Assembly: GCA_963921825.1 (NCBI GenBank)
Contig: OY997588.1
Span: forward strand, 57,668,803 to 57,732,802
Length of the DNA stretch: 64,000 bases
Origin: Erodium maritimum
Taxonomy: Eukaryota > Streptophyta > Magnoliopsida > Geraniales > Geraniaceae
Direction: 5' to 3'
Part shown: one piece after another, positions 33,730 to 46,077 of the stretch
Position numbering within the stretch: the stretch's first letter is position 1
Layout of the letters: every line of letters starts with the position of its first letter
Made by a program: the position numbers and the translations under genes
The notes under the pieces: generated by a model
Told to the model about the DNA's origin: nothing
Database searches by the model: none
Seen by the model: only the letters and a program-made list of their open reading frames with translations

Positions 33730-34407
33730 TGGTTGAAAATAAAGGTTTATTAATATATTAATAAATCTTACATACCGAACAACACATACCAAACAATACA
33801 AAGGTTGTATTTATTGATCGTTCTTAGAAATCTGAGAGACGACCAACGAGATCAATAGCTTTCGATAAAGGCGACGCAGTGCTAAGATAAAAACAATTAC
33901 CAGGCCGGTCTTCTTTATCGGCTCTTTGAAAAGATCCGCTGATAAAAAATCCCGACCGGACAAGCCACAAAAGGCAGCAACCACACTGACCGGAGATCCG
34001 AGATTCCTAGGGACATACAAAAAATAGATAAAATAAAACCACAAACAAAATAAACAACGACGACGAGCACGAACTACTCGGGATCAGCCTCCGATGTCTG
34101 GTGCTGGGTTCGGGTTGAGGTGGGTGACACCGGCGGGTGCATATCTAATCCTTCAGGGGCTGGTGCACGTGTATGGTCGGATAAACACGATAAGCAGGAG
34201 CACAACGAAACGACTCAGACTGCGGCGTTCTAACGGAAGGTGGGTGCAGATCTGACCGTGTGGCCAAATGAGTATGGCAAAGAGGCTCGACCGAAGGCGC
34301 TCGGGTCATCGTCGATATGAGATAAGGCTGAAGGGGGGGGGGGTTTCCTTCGACTACGGTCGACGTCGGAGTTCCCAAGGCCGACTTTCATCGGTAGTGG
34401 CTAGGGG

Positions 34408-36363
34408 TGTAAGAACCGCCCCCAGTCGAACCGGTGATTTTTGGCAAAGTTTGACTTTCGGCCGAAAAAGTCAACCGATGACTCCGGGAGACGTTCGGGA
34501 CCTTTCCGGGGCCCAAAAAGCTTAGCCGTCATCACGATTAGCTTAGTTGGGCCATTTCAATTCATTTGACTATGATATTGGAAAAGTCAATTTTTGGTCA
34601 AATGATGACTTTTTATCGACAAATCCTAATTAAATTGAGGTGCTGGATTTTTTAACTAAGGACAAGTGGTCCCTACATGGACACTTGTCCATGCTAGCTT
34701 GAAGGTGAAGAAAAGAGGCTAAAAGGACCCTTTTAACCCTCACCAGTGTCCTCAAGTGGATAAAAACCTAAAGGGCTTTTTGGTCATCCATCAACTTAGG
34801 TCTTTTAAAGCAATTGGAGCAACAATTTCAGCACACAACTAGTGCTAGCCGATTCTTAGAGAGAGAAGGGAAGAGGAGGAAGAACAACTTGGCTTGAGGA
34901 AGCCGATTCATATAGTCACTTTCAATTATATTAATAACCGGAAGAGTCTAGTATGCATGTAGGATGTGATTCACTTGTTTAATCGCTTTCAATACTTTGG
35001 GAAATTGTCGTGTTGGTAGAATGGTCATGTAGAGCCTTAGGATTGCTTGTTGAATGTACTTAATGATGATTGTTCGTCCTTAGTATCGATGCATGTGTCG
35101 TCTTTAGGTTAATATAAGAGTCACACTAAATTAGATGAATCATGATGATTGTATGTGAATGGTTGATCCGTGTTATGTTTGATTGAGTGAATGCTTGAAT
35201 GTGATGTGATTGTGCCTTGTGGTATGATCGGGTGAGTGATAGACCGATTGAACGTGGTTGGTAAGTCATGCCGGTAAGCGTGTTTGATGGTATGAGTTCT
35301 ATGTGACGTGTTGTGGTAAGATTGTTGGGTTTGCTAAGCTGTGGTTGAACTATGACTTGTGATGCGTGTTATTCTGTTGTTGTGTGTTCCAAGAGGAGTT
35401 GTGTTCCGGTATGGTACCTACACCGAGGGGAATGTCGGTGTAGTATAGTACCTAGGCCGTCGGATTGTGTTTACCCCGATGGGAATTCCGGGAAGACCGA
35501 TGAGCATTCCGGTATTTGTGTTATTTGTTGCCCCGAAGTGTGTGTTACGGGAAGACTTAGGCCGAGGGATATTCCGGCATGGTATATTGTTGTCTCACTC
35601 TGATGCTACGTGTTCTGGAGAGACTTGTTTCACCCCGATGATATGCGTCCCTTCGGGGATGTTTTCAGGAGGATGTCTTGTTTCACCCCGATGATATGTG
35701 TTCCTTTGGAGACATTTCCGGGAGCCCCGACGATATGTGTTTCTTTTGGAAATATTTTCGGGAGCCCCAATGATATGTGTCCCATCGTGACCGAGGGGCA
35801 TTCCGTTACGATGTGTTGGTTTGCGTGTGAATTGAAGTCTAACTGTTTAGATTATCTATATTTCAGTACCCGTGTGGTTCCCTAGTTGGTTCTATTGGTG
35901 AATAAACCATCTTCCCGTTAATTTCCTTTGAGTTACTGTTTTATTATGCATTGCAATTCTTGTTGATCTATGATTGTGGTGTCTTTTTGGATAATCGTAC
36001 TAAGCGGAACTTTTGTTATAAAAGCGGGTTTTTTTTACTTTACAACTTTTTCCTACTGGGCGTAAGCTCACCCCCTTCTTGTTTACTGTTTGTACAGGTT
36101 TCCTTGGTGAGTAGACCTAGAGGTGGTCTCAGGGCTGGGAGCTCCTTGAGGTTTCGGGAGATTTTGTGTTTTAGAGACATACTGCCCTTGTATCAAACTA
36201 TGTTTTCTGTTATTTTGTTGGAACGAGCGGTTGACTCTTAATTTTGGATTTGAATTAAGTTTTTCGCGGAGATTGCATTATTAAATTTCTTTTTATTTAT
36301 TATTTAACTGTTATTCCTAGTTCACGTCTCGAGTCCGGTCAAAACAGGATTTGAGGCGTGACA
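34408..36363 (+). repeat. Gypsy-1 5' LTR (internally deleted)
   Basis: 1956 bp. At about 34902-34912 the sequence jumps relative to the 3' LTR, skipping what corresponds to 42695-43628. Only one copy of the 50-bp unit seen three times in the 3' LTR remains. The lost segment contains the palindromic TCCGTGAC cluster and the conserved CGTCAGCAGCTAGG module. Confidence 0.9.
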
Positions 36364-37372
36364 ATTTGATATTAGATCTTGGTTTCATTTTGAAATTGTT
36401 TTTCATAACCTCGGACCGTACGTCAATTAGGTGGGTAGAGTTAGGTGGTTAAAGTCGTAGTGGTCTGTTACGCAGGTCGGAATGTCTTACGCGTAGATCT
36501 GAGGCGGCGTGAGTCTCGGATGGCGTTTTGCCTTGGTTAATTGTGTTTTTTTCCGGTGTTGTTGTATACCTTAGTTGATCTGGGATGCCGATCGGTTGAG
36601 ATCAAGGTTGGTTTAACGAGCGATGCTCGAGCTGGTTATGACGTGGTTGTCTTGGTTAAGTGATCGTTATTGGGTTGGCGCCTTGGTCGGCCGTTGATTG
36701 AATGATTGGTTGTATTGAAATGTTGACTTGGCCGGGTGGTAATCGAGTAATTACCGAGACCCAAGTTGTGTACTTGTGATGTTTTGTGGTGTGTTATATG
36801 TGATGAACGCCGTTTGCAATTTGTTTATTAAATGTCCCGCTTAAGCGGATGGTTAGTGGAACTTACGAACGGGTCATGCCCAAATTTCTATAAAACTGAA
36901 GTGTTTGTATTATCACGGGTTGACTCAGGGGCGCCACTGTAGTCGAACGTGATAGGGGGATGTCAAGTGGTTACAACGAGATTCGGGGACGCCTGATCGG
37001 GTTGTAACGACGCGAGATCGACATGAATGTTGTGATAGAAAGAGAAAGGTGTTGAGAACATGTGGAAAAGAAATTAATGGGAAGATACCCGACCGAGGTG
37101 TATGACGGTCCGGTATGTTGTTTGTGTGACTTGTTTGAAAATGTGCCTCCTGTGGGAGATGGTTGAATTGTGTGATTGATTCTGTGAGACGCACAAGTGT
37201 GCGGACTTCTCTGCTTATATGAAGTATTATACGACTATACTAAGACTAAGTTTACTGTTGGTCCGAGTATGACCCTTGTGAATCGTGTGTGAACATTACT
37301 GTTTTAAGCAAGATGCTATATTCGAAATTGAGAAACTGAACATGTGCATTATCTGTGCAGTGGATTTACGAC
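36364..37372 (+). other. Gypsy-1 leader between LTR and gag
   Basis: About 1 kb of untranslated leader after the decayed primer-binding site. No reading frame or structure was recognised. A related leader occurs in Gypsy-2 (54434-55523), with shared phrases such as GGTTATGACG and GTTTACAACG-type blocks. Confidence 0.6.
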
Positions 37373-38640
37373 ATGGCCAGCACTTACATTCCGAGAGGCA
37401 CTAGAGGTCGCCCAGCAGGGGGCCAGAGGCAGCCACCTGCCACTGAGCAGGCAGGGGCAGCGGGTGCCCGGGGTGCTCCATCTGGGGATCATGAGAGAGA
37501 CGAGGCTGTGCCGTCAGAGTTACCGCCCAGAGTTCCTCCGTTCACAGAGCCGACCCAGGTGACCCCTCTGGAGGAGGTGACCCGTGTGGTTCTCGCGGCG
37601 ATCAGCGCCCAGAGAGAGACTACGGCACCGGCACTAGAGACTGTGCATGCTGCTACTTTAGTCGTTGTTGAGAGGCCGGGTCAGATTGACAGCTATACGG
37701 CTCAAGCTCTCAGAGATTTCCACAGGTTGGGCACACCAGTCTTTTCCGGGGAGTCAGACCCCGAGGCAGCCGCGGGGTGGCTGGAGCAGATTACCCGCAA
37801 TCTGGATACGTCAAGGGTATCTGATGGTCACCTGAGGGTATCTTTTGCTACATTTCAGCTAGAGGGAGAGGCGTACCACTGGTGGCAGCATGTGCAGACC
37901 AGGGTTGGAGATGACTTCCTGATGTTTGGTAGACTGTTCCTGGAGTAGTACTTCCCTATATCAGTCCGAGATGACCGACACCAGCAGTTCCTGGAACTGC
38001 GACAAAGAGGGATGTCTGTATCGGAGTATGAAGTGAGGTTCACATCCTTGTCTCGTTTCGCACCAGAGATGGTACAGGCCGAGGAGAGCCGCTGCAGGCG
38101 TTTTGAGAGAGGACTCATCCCATCTATCGCGGATCGAGTCATTGCCTTTAGGACGGAGGAGTACTCTGCACTAGTGAACCAGGCACTAGCAGTGGAGAGG
38201 CACTTTCGAGAGACCGCCAGAGCGCTGGAGATCAGGCCGAGGCCGAGTGGCTTCCTAAGGCCGTCCGAGTGTCGCGATCCGAGGAGGCAGAGGACTTCAG
38301 GATCTTTTCAGACACAGCTCCAGTCTGGTGGGATGCGTCGAGTTGGAGCAGTAGCGTCAGTTGGACCTGCCCTGGTAGCGCAGTTGTGCCCCTTGTGCAG
38401 GCAGCTGGGTCACCTAGCTCGAGACTGCCCGAGGAGCAGTGGACCTGCAGGTCGTCAGATTGATCGTCCACCGATGTGCGGGGAGAGACCGCGTTATGAT
38501 GAGATGACGTGCTACCAGTGCGGCCGCAAGGACACCTCTCTTTCGCGTGTCCTGATCGGGTTGGAGGAGCGCCAGCGCCGAGACCTCAGCAGGCGTAGCC
38601 TCGCCATGCACCCCCTGTCCGACCGCGTCAAGCACTGACT
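37373..38640 (+). pseudogene. Gypsy-1 gag (retrotransposon capsid), broken
   Basis: ATG at 37373 opens MASTYIPRGTRG. The capsid pattern FSGESDPEAAAGWLEQITR...YHWWQH is followed by a TAG stop at 37948 where the Gypsy-2 relative has a Gln codon, a single C-to-T change. The frame resumes with FLELRQRGMSVSEYEVRF and reaches a zinc knuckle CPLCRQLGHLARDC near 38390-38430. A second CxxC (CYQCG) at 38510 loses its frame. The capsid is about 60-70% alike by eye to that of Gypsy-2. Confidence 0.88.
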
Positions 38641-38811
38641 CCGAAGGCCCCGCGTCAGGCGGCGGGGGCACCAGCACAGAGACATCAGCCAGGTACTTCA
38701 CATCAGGTGGCACTTCCACCACTCTCGAGAGGAGGACCCCAGGCACAGCAGGGCCGAGTCTACGCAGTCACTGACTCCATAGCTGAGAGACAATGCGCCG
38801 GTCATGAGACC

Positions 38812-41800
38812 ACTCAGGGTACGTGTTTGCTTTATAATTTCTGGGCGTATTTCTTGTTTGATGCTGGGGCTTCATATTCTTTCATCTCTTCTACTTTTGC
38901 TGATTCTTTGGGGTTGAGGGTGGAGACGTTGAGTCGACCCCTTTGTCTTGATACCCTAGTCACGGGAGATGTGGTCTTGAGGACCGTTTGTCGTGCATGT
39001 GAGATTAGAGTGGCTGATTTCCTGTTTGTTGGTGATTACTTGTTTTGGACATGACGGATTTTGACATGATCTTGGGGATGGACTGGCTCGCGGGGTATCG
39101 AGCATCGATCGATTGCTATCGACGATAGGTGATAGTGGTCTCGGGCGATGCGATCGTCACTTGCGTCTTGGGCAGTAGGAGCGGTGTACTCTTGTCAGCA
39201 TTGACCGCAGGAGATGAGACAGAGCCCGTGCAGAGTATAGAGCTACCTAGTATGTGAGTTCGTGGAGGTTTTCCCGGAGGAGCTGTCTGGATTACCGCCG
39301 GCACGCGAGGTGGAGTTTAGGATTGATTTGATTCCAGGTACGGCGCTGATATCTATGGCCCCGTATCGGTTTGCACCAACCGAGTTGGTCGAGCCGAAGC
39401 GACAACTCGAGGAGCTTCAGGAGAAGGGATTCATCCGTCCGAGAGCTTCACCATAGGGAGCACCCGCCCTCTTCGTGAAGAAGAAGGGTGGAGCGTTGCG
39501 GACGTGCATTGATTACCAGAAGTTGAACCGAGTTACGGTGAAGAACCGTTATCCTATGCCGAGGATCGATGAATTGTTCGATCAACTGAGAGGAGCGAAG
39601 TACTGCTCGAAGATTGATCTTCGATCAGGTTACTACCAGTTGAGAGTTCGGGAGGAGGATGTAGCGAAGACCGCATTCCGGACTCGGTACGGACACTTTG
39701 ATTTTCTAGTGATGCCCTTCAGGTTGACGAACGCGCCAACAACGTTCATGGACCTGATGAACGTCATTTTCCGACCGTACCTAGACCAGTTCGTCGTGGT
39801 GTTTGTGGACGACATCCTGATTTATTCGCCGAGTGAGGAGGCGCATGAGAAGCACCTGAGGACCGTTTTGACGTTGTTGCGCACTCACCAGTTATACGAC
39901 AACCTGGAGAAGTGCGAGTTCTGGCTCGCCGAGGTGAAGTTCCTCGGACATGTTGTGTCCCGAGAGGGTATCCTAGTCGACCCGATGAAGATCGGCGCAG
40001 TTTCGAAGTGGGCACGGCCCAAGAGTGTGTTTGAGATCCGTAGCTTCCTGGGACTGGCAGGATACTATCGACGGTTCGTTCCGGACTTCTCACGTTTGGC
40101 CGCGCCGATGACCGCACTAACCCGCAAGGGGAAGAGTTTTTGTGGACCGATGAGTGTGAGCACTCCTTTACTGAGCTGGAGGCTTGTTTTACCACCGCAC
40201 CCATGTTGATAGTGCCAGAGCGCAGGGTCGGTTATGATGTGTATTGTGATGCGTCCGGCGAGGGACTGAGGTGTGTGTTGATGCAGTACGGGAAGGTGGT
40301 TGTATATGGCTCCAGACAGTTGAAGATACATGAGCGCAACTACCCTACCCACGACTTAGAGTTGGCAGCATCCGTCTTCGCTCTGAAGAGCTGGCGACAC
40401 TATTTGTATGGAGAGCGATTCCGGGTGTTCTCAGATCACAATAGTCTCAAGTACATCTTCTCCCAGCGCGACTTGAACATGCGCCAGAGGCGGTGGATGG
40501 AGCTACTTGAGGAGTACGACTTCGAGCTACTCTATCATCCGGGCAAGGCGAATGTCGTCGCCGATGCCCTGAGTAGGAAGTCGACTCACTGCATTGCTAG
40601 TATATCTGTCCGAGAGTGGGACATGATGGAGGAGTTGAGCTCGTTCAGACTTGAGCTAGAGGAGATCACAGATGGCATGGCTATGTGTTCGTTGGTGGCT
40701 CAGCCCACATTAGTTGCTCGTATGCTGGAGGCACAGGCTGAGGATGCCGAGACGACAGAGATCCGAGAGAGGTTTACCAGCGGCGTTGACGCTGAAGTCT
40801 GGGAGCAGGGTACTGATATGGGTCTACGATATCGAGGAGGGTTGTTTGTGCCACGAGGTTGTAGAGACGTTGTGATGATTGAGTGTCATCACTCCCGTCT
40901 TGCTGTGCACCCGGGTGGCACCAAGATGTATCGGGATATTAGACGACAATTCTGGTGGAGCAGGATGCGCAGATCGGTTGCAGAGTTCATCTCGAGATGC
41001 CTCACTTGTCAGCAAGTGAAGGCCGAGCATCACCGCCCCCCCGGTTTACTACAACCATTACCGATCGTAGAGTGGAAGTGGGAGCACGTCACTATGGACT
41101 TCGCCTGTGGCTTACCGAGGTCGCCGAGAGGGCACGATGCTGTTTGGGTAGTGGTCGACCGACTGACCAAGTCGGCGCACTTCTTAGCCATGAGGATGAC
41201 GGACACGGTTGACACCCTGAGTCGGTTGTACGTTCGAGAGATCATCCGTCTTCACGGGGTTCCGGTGTCCGTTGTGTCCGATAAGGATCCCCGGTTCACC
41301 TCCAGATTTTGGGAGAGCCTGCAGAAGGCGTTGGGGACCGATGTCTTGCTTAGTATGGCTTATCACCCGCAGACAGGACGGTCAGTCGGAGCGTACTATT
41401 CATATCTTAGAGGATATGCTGCGAGCATGTGTGTTGGACTTCTGAGGATCATGGGAAGATCACTTACCATTAGCCGAGTTCGCCTACATCAACATTTATC
41501 AGTCCAGTATTGGGATGGCTCCATTTGAAGCGTTGTATGGTAGACCGTGCAGATCGCCGTGTGTTGGGCAGAGGTAGGAGACCGGAGTCTACTTGGTCCG
41601 GAGCTTGTCTAGGAGACGACCGAGAAGGTCGCGTTGATTCGGGAGCAGTTAAAGACCGCGCAGAGCCGACAGAAGAGTTACGCAGATGGAAAACGTCGAC
41701 CTCTTGAGTTTACAGTCGGTGACCACGTGTTTCTGAGGGTGAGCCCGAAGAAGGGACTGTTGCGGTTCAACCGCGGCGGGGGCAAGTTGGCCCCGCGGTT

Positions 41801-42137
41801 TATCGGACCTTTTAAGATTTTGGGCAGAGTTGGAGCCGTGGCTTATCGCCTTGCATTGCCACCACAGCTTGGGAACGTGCATAACGTGTTTCACGTTTCC
41901 CAACTGCGGAAGTACACCGCAGACCCCTCCCACGTTATCGAGTGGACAGACATCGAGGTATCTGATGATGTTTCGTTTGAGGAGCAGCCAGTCAGGATTG
42001 TGGATACGCGTGAGAAGGTTTTGCGTGGAAAGACTATCCCCCTGGTTCGAGTGTAGTGGAAGCACCATGGAGCTGAGTCGACCTGGGAGCGCAAGGATGA
42101 GGTTCACGCGAAGTACCACAGCCTATTCGACCCTTGA
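38812..42137 (+). pseudogene. Gypsy-1 pol (protease, RT, RNase H, integrase), broken
   Basis: Protease with FDAGASYSFIS near 38860. RT has [19 protein letters not shown], a TAG where the family has Trp (near 39454), then [17 protein letters not shown] and catalytic [10 protein letters not shown] near 39800. A frame change near 40130 leads to RNase H (CDASGEGL, FSDHNSLKY) and the integrase zinc region (HHSRLAVHPGG...CLTCQQVK). The integrase core has MDFACGLP and SDKDPRF, but a one-base frameshift near 41375 precedes the catalytic Glu. Sequence continues in other frames to an SH3-like and chromodomain-like end (KILGRVGAVAYRLALPP, NVFHVSQLRKY) and a stop at 42135. Confidence 0.92.
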
Positions 42138-42170
42138 GGTACTCTTGTTTTAAATTTCAAGGACGAAATT

Positions 42171-42187
42171 CTTTTAAGGGGGTAGAT
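42171..42187 (+). other. Gypsy-1 polypurine tract
   Basis: CTTTTAAGGGGGTAGAT-type sequence immediately before the 3' LTR, preceded by the conserved ACGAAATTC block also seen before the Gypsy-2 3' LTR. Confidence 0.8.
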
Positions 42188-43136
42188 TGTAAGAACCGCC
42201 CCCGGTCGATCCCGGTCGAACCGGTGATTTTTGGCAAAGTTTGACTTTCGGCCGGAACAGTCAACCGATGACTCCGGGAGTCGTTCGGGACCTTTCCGGG
42301 GCCCAAAAAGCTTAGCCGTCATCACAGTTAGCTTAGTTGGGCCATTTCCTTTCATTTGACTATGATATTGGAAAAGTCAATTTTTGGTCAAACGAGGACT
42401 TTTTATCGACAAATCCTAATTAAATTGAGGTGCTGGATTTTTTTAACTAAGGACAAGTGGTCCTTACATGGACGATTGTCCATGCTAGCTAGGAAAGGGA
42501 AGAAAAGAGGCTAAAATGACCCTTTTACCCCTCACAAGTGTCCTCAAGTGGATAAAAACCTAAAGGGCTTTTTCGTTATCAATCAACTGAGGTCTTTTAA
42601 AGCAATTGGAGCAACAATTTCAGCACACAACTAGTGCTAGCCGATTCTTAGAGGGAGAAGGTAAGAGGAGGAAGAACAACTTGGCTTGAGGAAGAAGAAA
42701 GGGAGAAAAGGAAGTAACTTTGGCCCATTTTCACATCATCTCTTCTCCAAAATCTTCTATTGTTCTTCATCTTCTCATTACAAAGGTAAGGAACCTCTTA
42801 AACTTCACTTTCAATTCAATTCAGTTCATGGGTTTTCCTTGGTTTTGCTAGAACTTGTTAGGTTTTGCTAGAACTTGTTAGGTTTTGCTTTGATTGTTGC
42901 TAGATGTTGCTTTAGTGATGTAGATGTTTGGTTTATAGAGAAATCTATTGTTTTTGGGTTGTTTTTGAGTTGGAAATCTCTTGGGTATTTGTTGGTTTGT
43001 TGAATCCTACCTTGGGTAGTGAAGGATTGAAGTTATTTAACTGTTTTGGAGGTTTTGGGTGACTGAAAATGGAGTTTTTGGACTGTTTTTCGTGAAAAGA
43101 AGGCTGAAGGAAGAAGAAGGACGGAACTGGTTTGGG

Positions 43137-43259
43137 CCGTCACGGATCCGTGACGGGAGACGTCAGGGCTCCGTGAGGGAGACCGTGACGGCACTCTTCA
43201 CGGGTCCGTGACGTCATCCGTGACGGGGAGTCTCACGGCTCCGTGACCCGATCCGTGGC
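43137..43259. promoter_or_regulatory. Cluster of palindromic TCCGTGAC motifs in the Gypsy-1 LTR
   Basis: Begins with a perfect 20-bp palindrome CCGTCACGGATCCGTGACGG (43137-43156). About seven copies of CCGTGA(C) follow in both orientations, including a TGACGTCA core (43209-43216), the classic bZIP/TGA-factor binding palindrome. A clustered, palindromic, GC-rich block inside an AT-rich LTR is likely to be a protein-binding enhancer. That role is inferred. Confidence 0.55.
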
Positions 43260-44180
43260 AGACCAGTTTTGGTCCTTTTGAATCCTTTTTGGGTGTTTTC
43301 CGTTTATTTCGAAAGGTTATTTTAAACCAAACGGTTGGGGGTTTTCACTTAGTTATGTTTCTCGTGGTTAGTTTTTAATTATACTTTTAACTGTGATCCA
43401 ATACCTTGTACCCGAGCTCGACGAAGGAGGAGGCCTTGGGAACGACGTGAGAGGACGGGGAGGAAGCTAGCCAGGACGTCAGCAGCTAGGAGTATTTGAG
43501 CGTTGGAGATTTCAAGGTAGGGAAGAGTAGTAAACTCCACTCTAAATTTTAAGAATGCTAATAGTGTGCCTATAGGATAATAATAACGGGAAAGGTCCTA
43601 GTTTGCATATAGGATGTGATTCACTAGAATAGTCGCTTTCAATTATATTAATAACCGGAAGAGTCTAGTATGCATGTAGGATGTGATTCACTAGTTTAAT
43701 CGCTTTCAATACTTTGGGAAATTGTCGTGTTGGTAGAATGGCCATGTCGAGACTTAGGATTGCTTGTTGAATGTACTTAATGATGATTGTTCGTCCTTAG
43801 TATCGATGCATGTGTCGTCTTTAGGTTAATATAAGAGTCACACTAAATTAGATGAATCATGATTATTGTATGTGAATGGTTGATCCGTGCTATGTTTGAT
43901 TGAGTGAATGCTTGAATGTGATGTGATTGTGCCTTGTGGTATGATCGGGTGAGTGATAGACTGATGGAACGTGGTTGGTAAGTCATGCCGGTAAGCGTGA
44001 TTGATGGTATGAGTTCTATGTGACGTGTTGTGGTAAGATTGTTGGGTTTGCTAAGCTGTGGTTGAACTATGACTTGTGATGCGTGTTATTCTGTTGTTGT
44101 GTGTTCCAAGAGGAGTTGTGTTCCGGTATGGTACCTACACCGAGGGGAATGTCGGTGTAGGGTAGTACCTAGGTCGACGG

Positions 44181-44330
44181 ATTGTGTTTACCCCGATCGG
44201 AATTCCGGGAAGACCGATGAGTATTCCGCTATTGTGTTTACCCCGATGGGAATTCTGGGAAGACAGATGAGCATTCCGGTATTGTGTTTACCCCGATGTG
44301 TGTTCCGGGAATACCGATGAGCATTCCCGT
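44181..44330. repeat. Three 50-bp tandem repeats in the Gypsy-1 3' LTR
   Basis: Units at 44181, 44231 and 44281 each begin ATTGTGTTTACCCCGAT and end GATGAG(C/T)ATTCC. The 5' LTR has one unit, so repeat number changed after or during insertion. Confidence 0.92.
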
Positions 44331-45650
44331 ATTTGTGTTATTTGTTGCCCCGATGTGTGTGTTACGGGAAGACTTAGGCCGAGGGATATTCTGGCATGGT
44401 ATATTGTTGTCTCACTCCGATGCTACATGTTCCGAAGAGACTTGTTTCACCACGATGATATGCGTCCCTTTGGGGATGTTTCCGGGAGGATGTCTTGTTT
44501 CACCCCGATGATATGTGTTCCTTTGGAGACATTTCCGGGAGCCCCGATGATATGTGTTCCTTGTGGGAATATTTCCGGGAGCCCTGATGATATGTGTCTC
44601 ATCGTGACCGAGGGGCATTCTGGTACGATGTGTTGGTTTGCGTGTGAATTGAAGTCTAACTGTTTAAATTATCTATATTTCAGTACCCGTGTGATTCCAT
44701 AGTTGGCTCTATTGGTGAATAAATCGTCTCCCCGTTAATCTCCTTTGAGTTACTGTTTTATTATGCATTGCAATTCTTGTTGATCTCTGATTGTGGTGTC
44801 TTTTTGGATAATCGTACTAAGCGGAACTTTTGTTGTAAAAGCAGATTATTTTTACTTTACTACTTTTTCCTACTGGGCGTAAGCTCACCCCCCTTCTTGT
44901 TTACTGTTTGTACAGGATGCCTTGGTGAGTAGACCTAGAAGTGGTCTCAGGGCTCGGGAGCTCCTTGAGGTTTCAGGAGATTTTGTGTTTTAGAGACGTA
45001 CTGCCCTTGTATCAAACTATGTTTTCTGTTATTTTGTTGGAACGAGCGGCTGACTCTTAATTTTGGATTTGAATTAAGTTTTTCGCGGAGATTGCATTAT
45101 TAAATTTCTTTTTATTTATTATTTAATTGTTATTCCTAGTTCACGTCTCGAGTCCGGTCAAAACCGGATTTGCGACGTGACAAGGGGTCAATGGGGGAGT
45201 TTTGCCGACAGATCTGACCATCTCGAGTGCATGGCTGACATATCTGACCGACGGGGTGGAGGATCGAGTTGGGGACAGATAATGGAGGGAGGGAGGAGGT
45301 GGTTGGGCACGGGCTGAGGATGACGGAGGGCGAAGGTGGTGGTGGTGGTTGAGCACATGCGGAGGAGGTGATGATTCTTCGTCGAATCTTGCTAGGGAAC
45401 CAAGCCGCACGACGCCAGAGACGGGGGAGGGTCAACATCGATGGATAGAGGGGTTGAAGCATTGTGGGTTTGGACAAGGAACAGTTGGAGCGAAGTGACA
45501 GAAGAGAGACAAAGACTAAATCCCCGCCTGCAACTTCCATGACCGGAACCACTAGATCTGTCGGCGACGAATATGAAAACAGAGGAGGTGTAAGTAGGGT
45601 TAAAGAGAAAAAAAAAACTCGAGTACATTGGATTGGATAAAAGGGCTATG

Positions 45651-46077
45651 TTCCAAGCATCATTCTCTTTTATAATTGAGACTATCGGCATAATATATCT
45701 CTAAAAAATGTTGTATTGTTTGTCCTAACGGCTCAATGGAGCTTGCAATGCGTCTGTATTTTTGCAGCTTTCCTTATTATTATCTTTTGGAATAAGTGGA
45801 TTTATAAAAAACCTCGTTGATAAAAAAAACGGTTCAATTACTTGAAGATTAGGTTCATTTGCCGAAACATAATCCTTAATAATTACTTCCTATTTTTTTC
45901 TTTCTACTTTCCCCCTTAAAATCGGACTAATTTATTTGTTTTTTATTGTTAGAGTTCACTTTCCGAGGAGGAAAGGAACAAAAGAGATCTAAGAGATCCA
46001 AAATGATTACATAAAAGCTCAACTAGAGAACAAACTAGTGAACAATTATTCAGGCCATGTCGATTTAATCTTACTAA
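45651..46077. other. Intergenic sequence
   Basis: AT-rich, no gene seen. It runs up to the left end of the large inverted repeat. Confidence 0.5.

Larger units (their letters stand above)
34408..45182 (+). mobile_element. Gypsy-1: Ty3/Gypsy (chromovirus-type) LTR retrotransposon
   Basis: LTRs start TGTAAGAACCGCC and end GTGACA. The 5-bp duplication AGGGG is at 34403-34407 and 45183-45187. Gag-pol order is gag, protease, RT, RNase H, integrase, the Gypsy order. The 5' LTR is 1956 bp and the 3' LTR 2995 bp: a deletion of about 0.93 kb and loss of two 50-bp repeats explain the difference. The primer-binding site (ATATTAGATCTTGG, from 36369) is a decayed form of the initiator tRNA-Met site. Multiple stops and frameshifts make it non-autonomous. 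The integrase C-terminus suggests the Tekay/Del chromovirus group. Confidence 0.95.
42188..45182 (+). repeat. Gypsy-1 3' LTR (full length)
   Basis: 2995 bp. Holds the palindromic TCCGTGAC cluster (43137-43259), the conserved module (43474-43530), three 50-bp repeats (44181-44330) and the TACTGGGCGTAAGCTCACC block (44871-44889) shared by related LTRs. Confidence 0.93.
33730..45650 (-). mobile_element. LINE-4: probable internally deleted LINE derivative split by Gypsy-1
   Basis: The Gypsy-1 target duplication AGGGG joins 33730-34407 and 45188-45650. Read on the minus strand, the joined 1.1 kb has a C-rich leader (about 45550 down to 45190, then 34400 down to 34090) and then an AT-rich 3' region with VYVPRNLGS-like and repeated CTTTATCGAAAGC sequence of LINE 3' type. 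There is no ORF1 core and no ORF2. Outer ends were not fixed by a target duplication, so the limits and the LINE assignment are inference. Confidence 0.4.
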
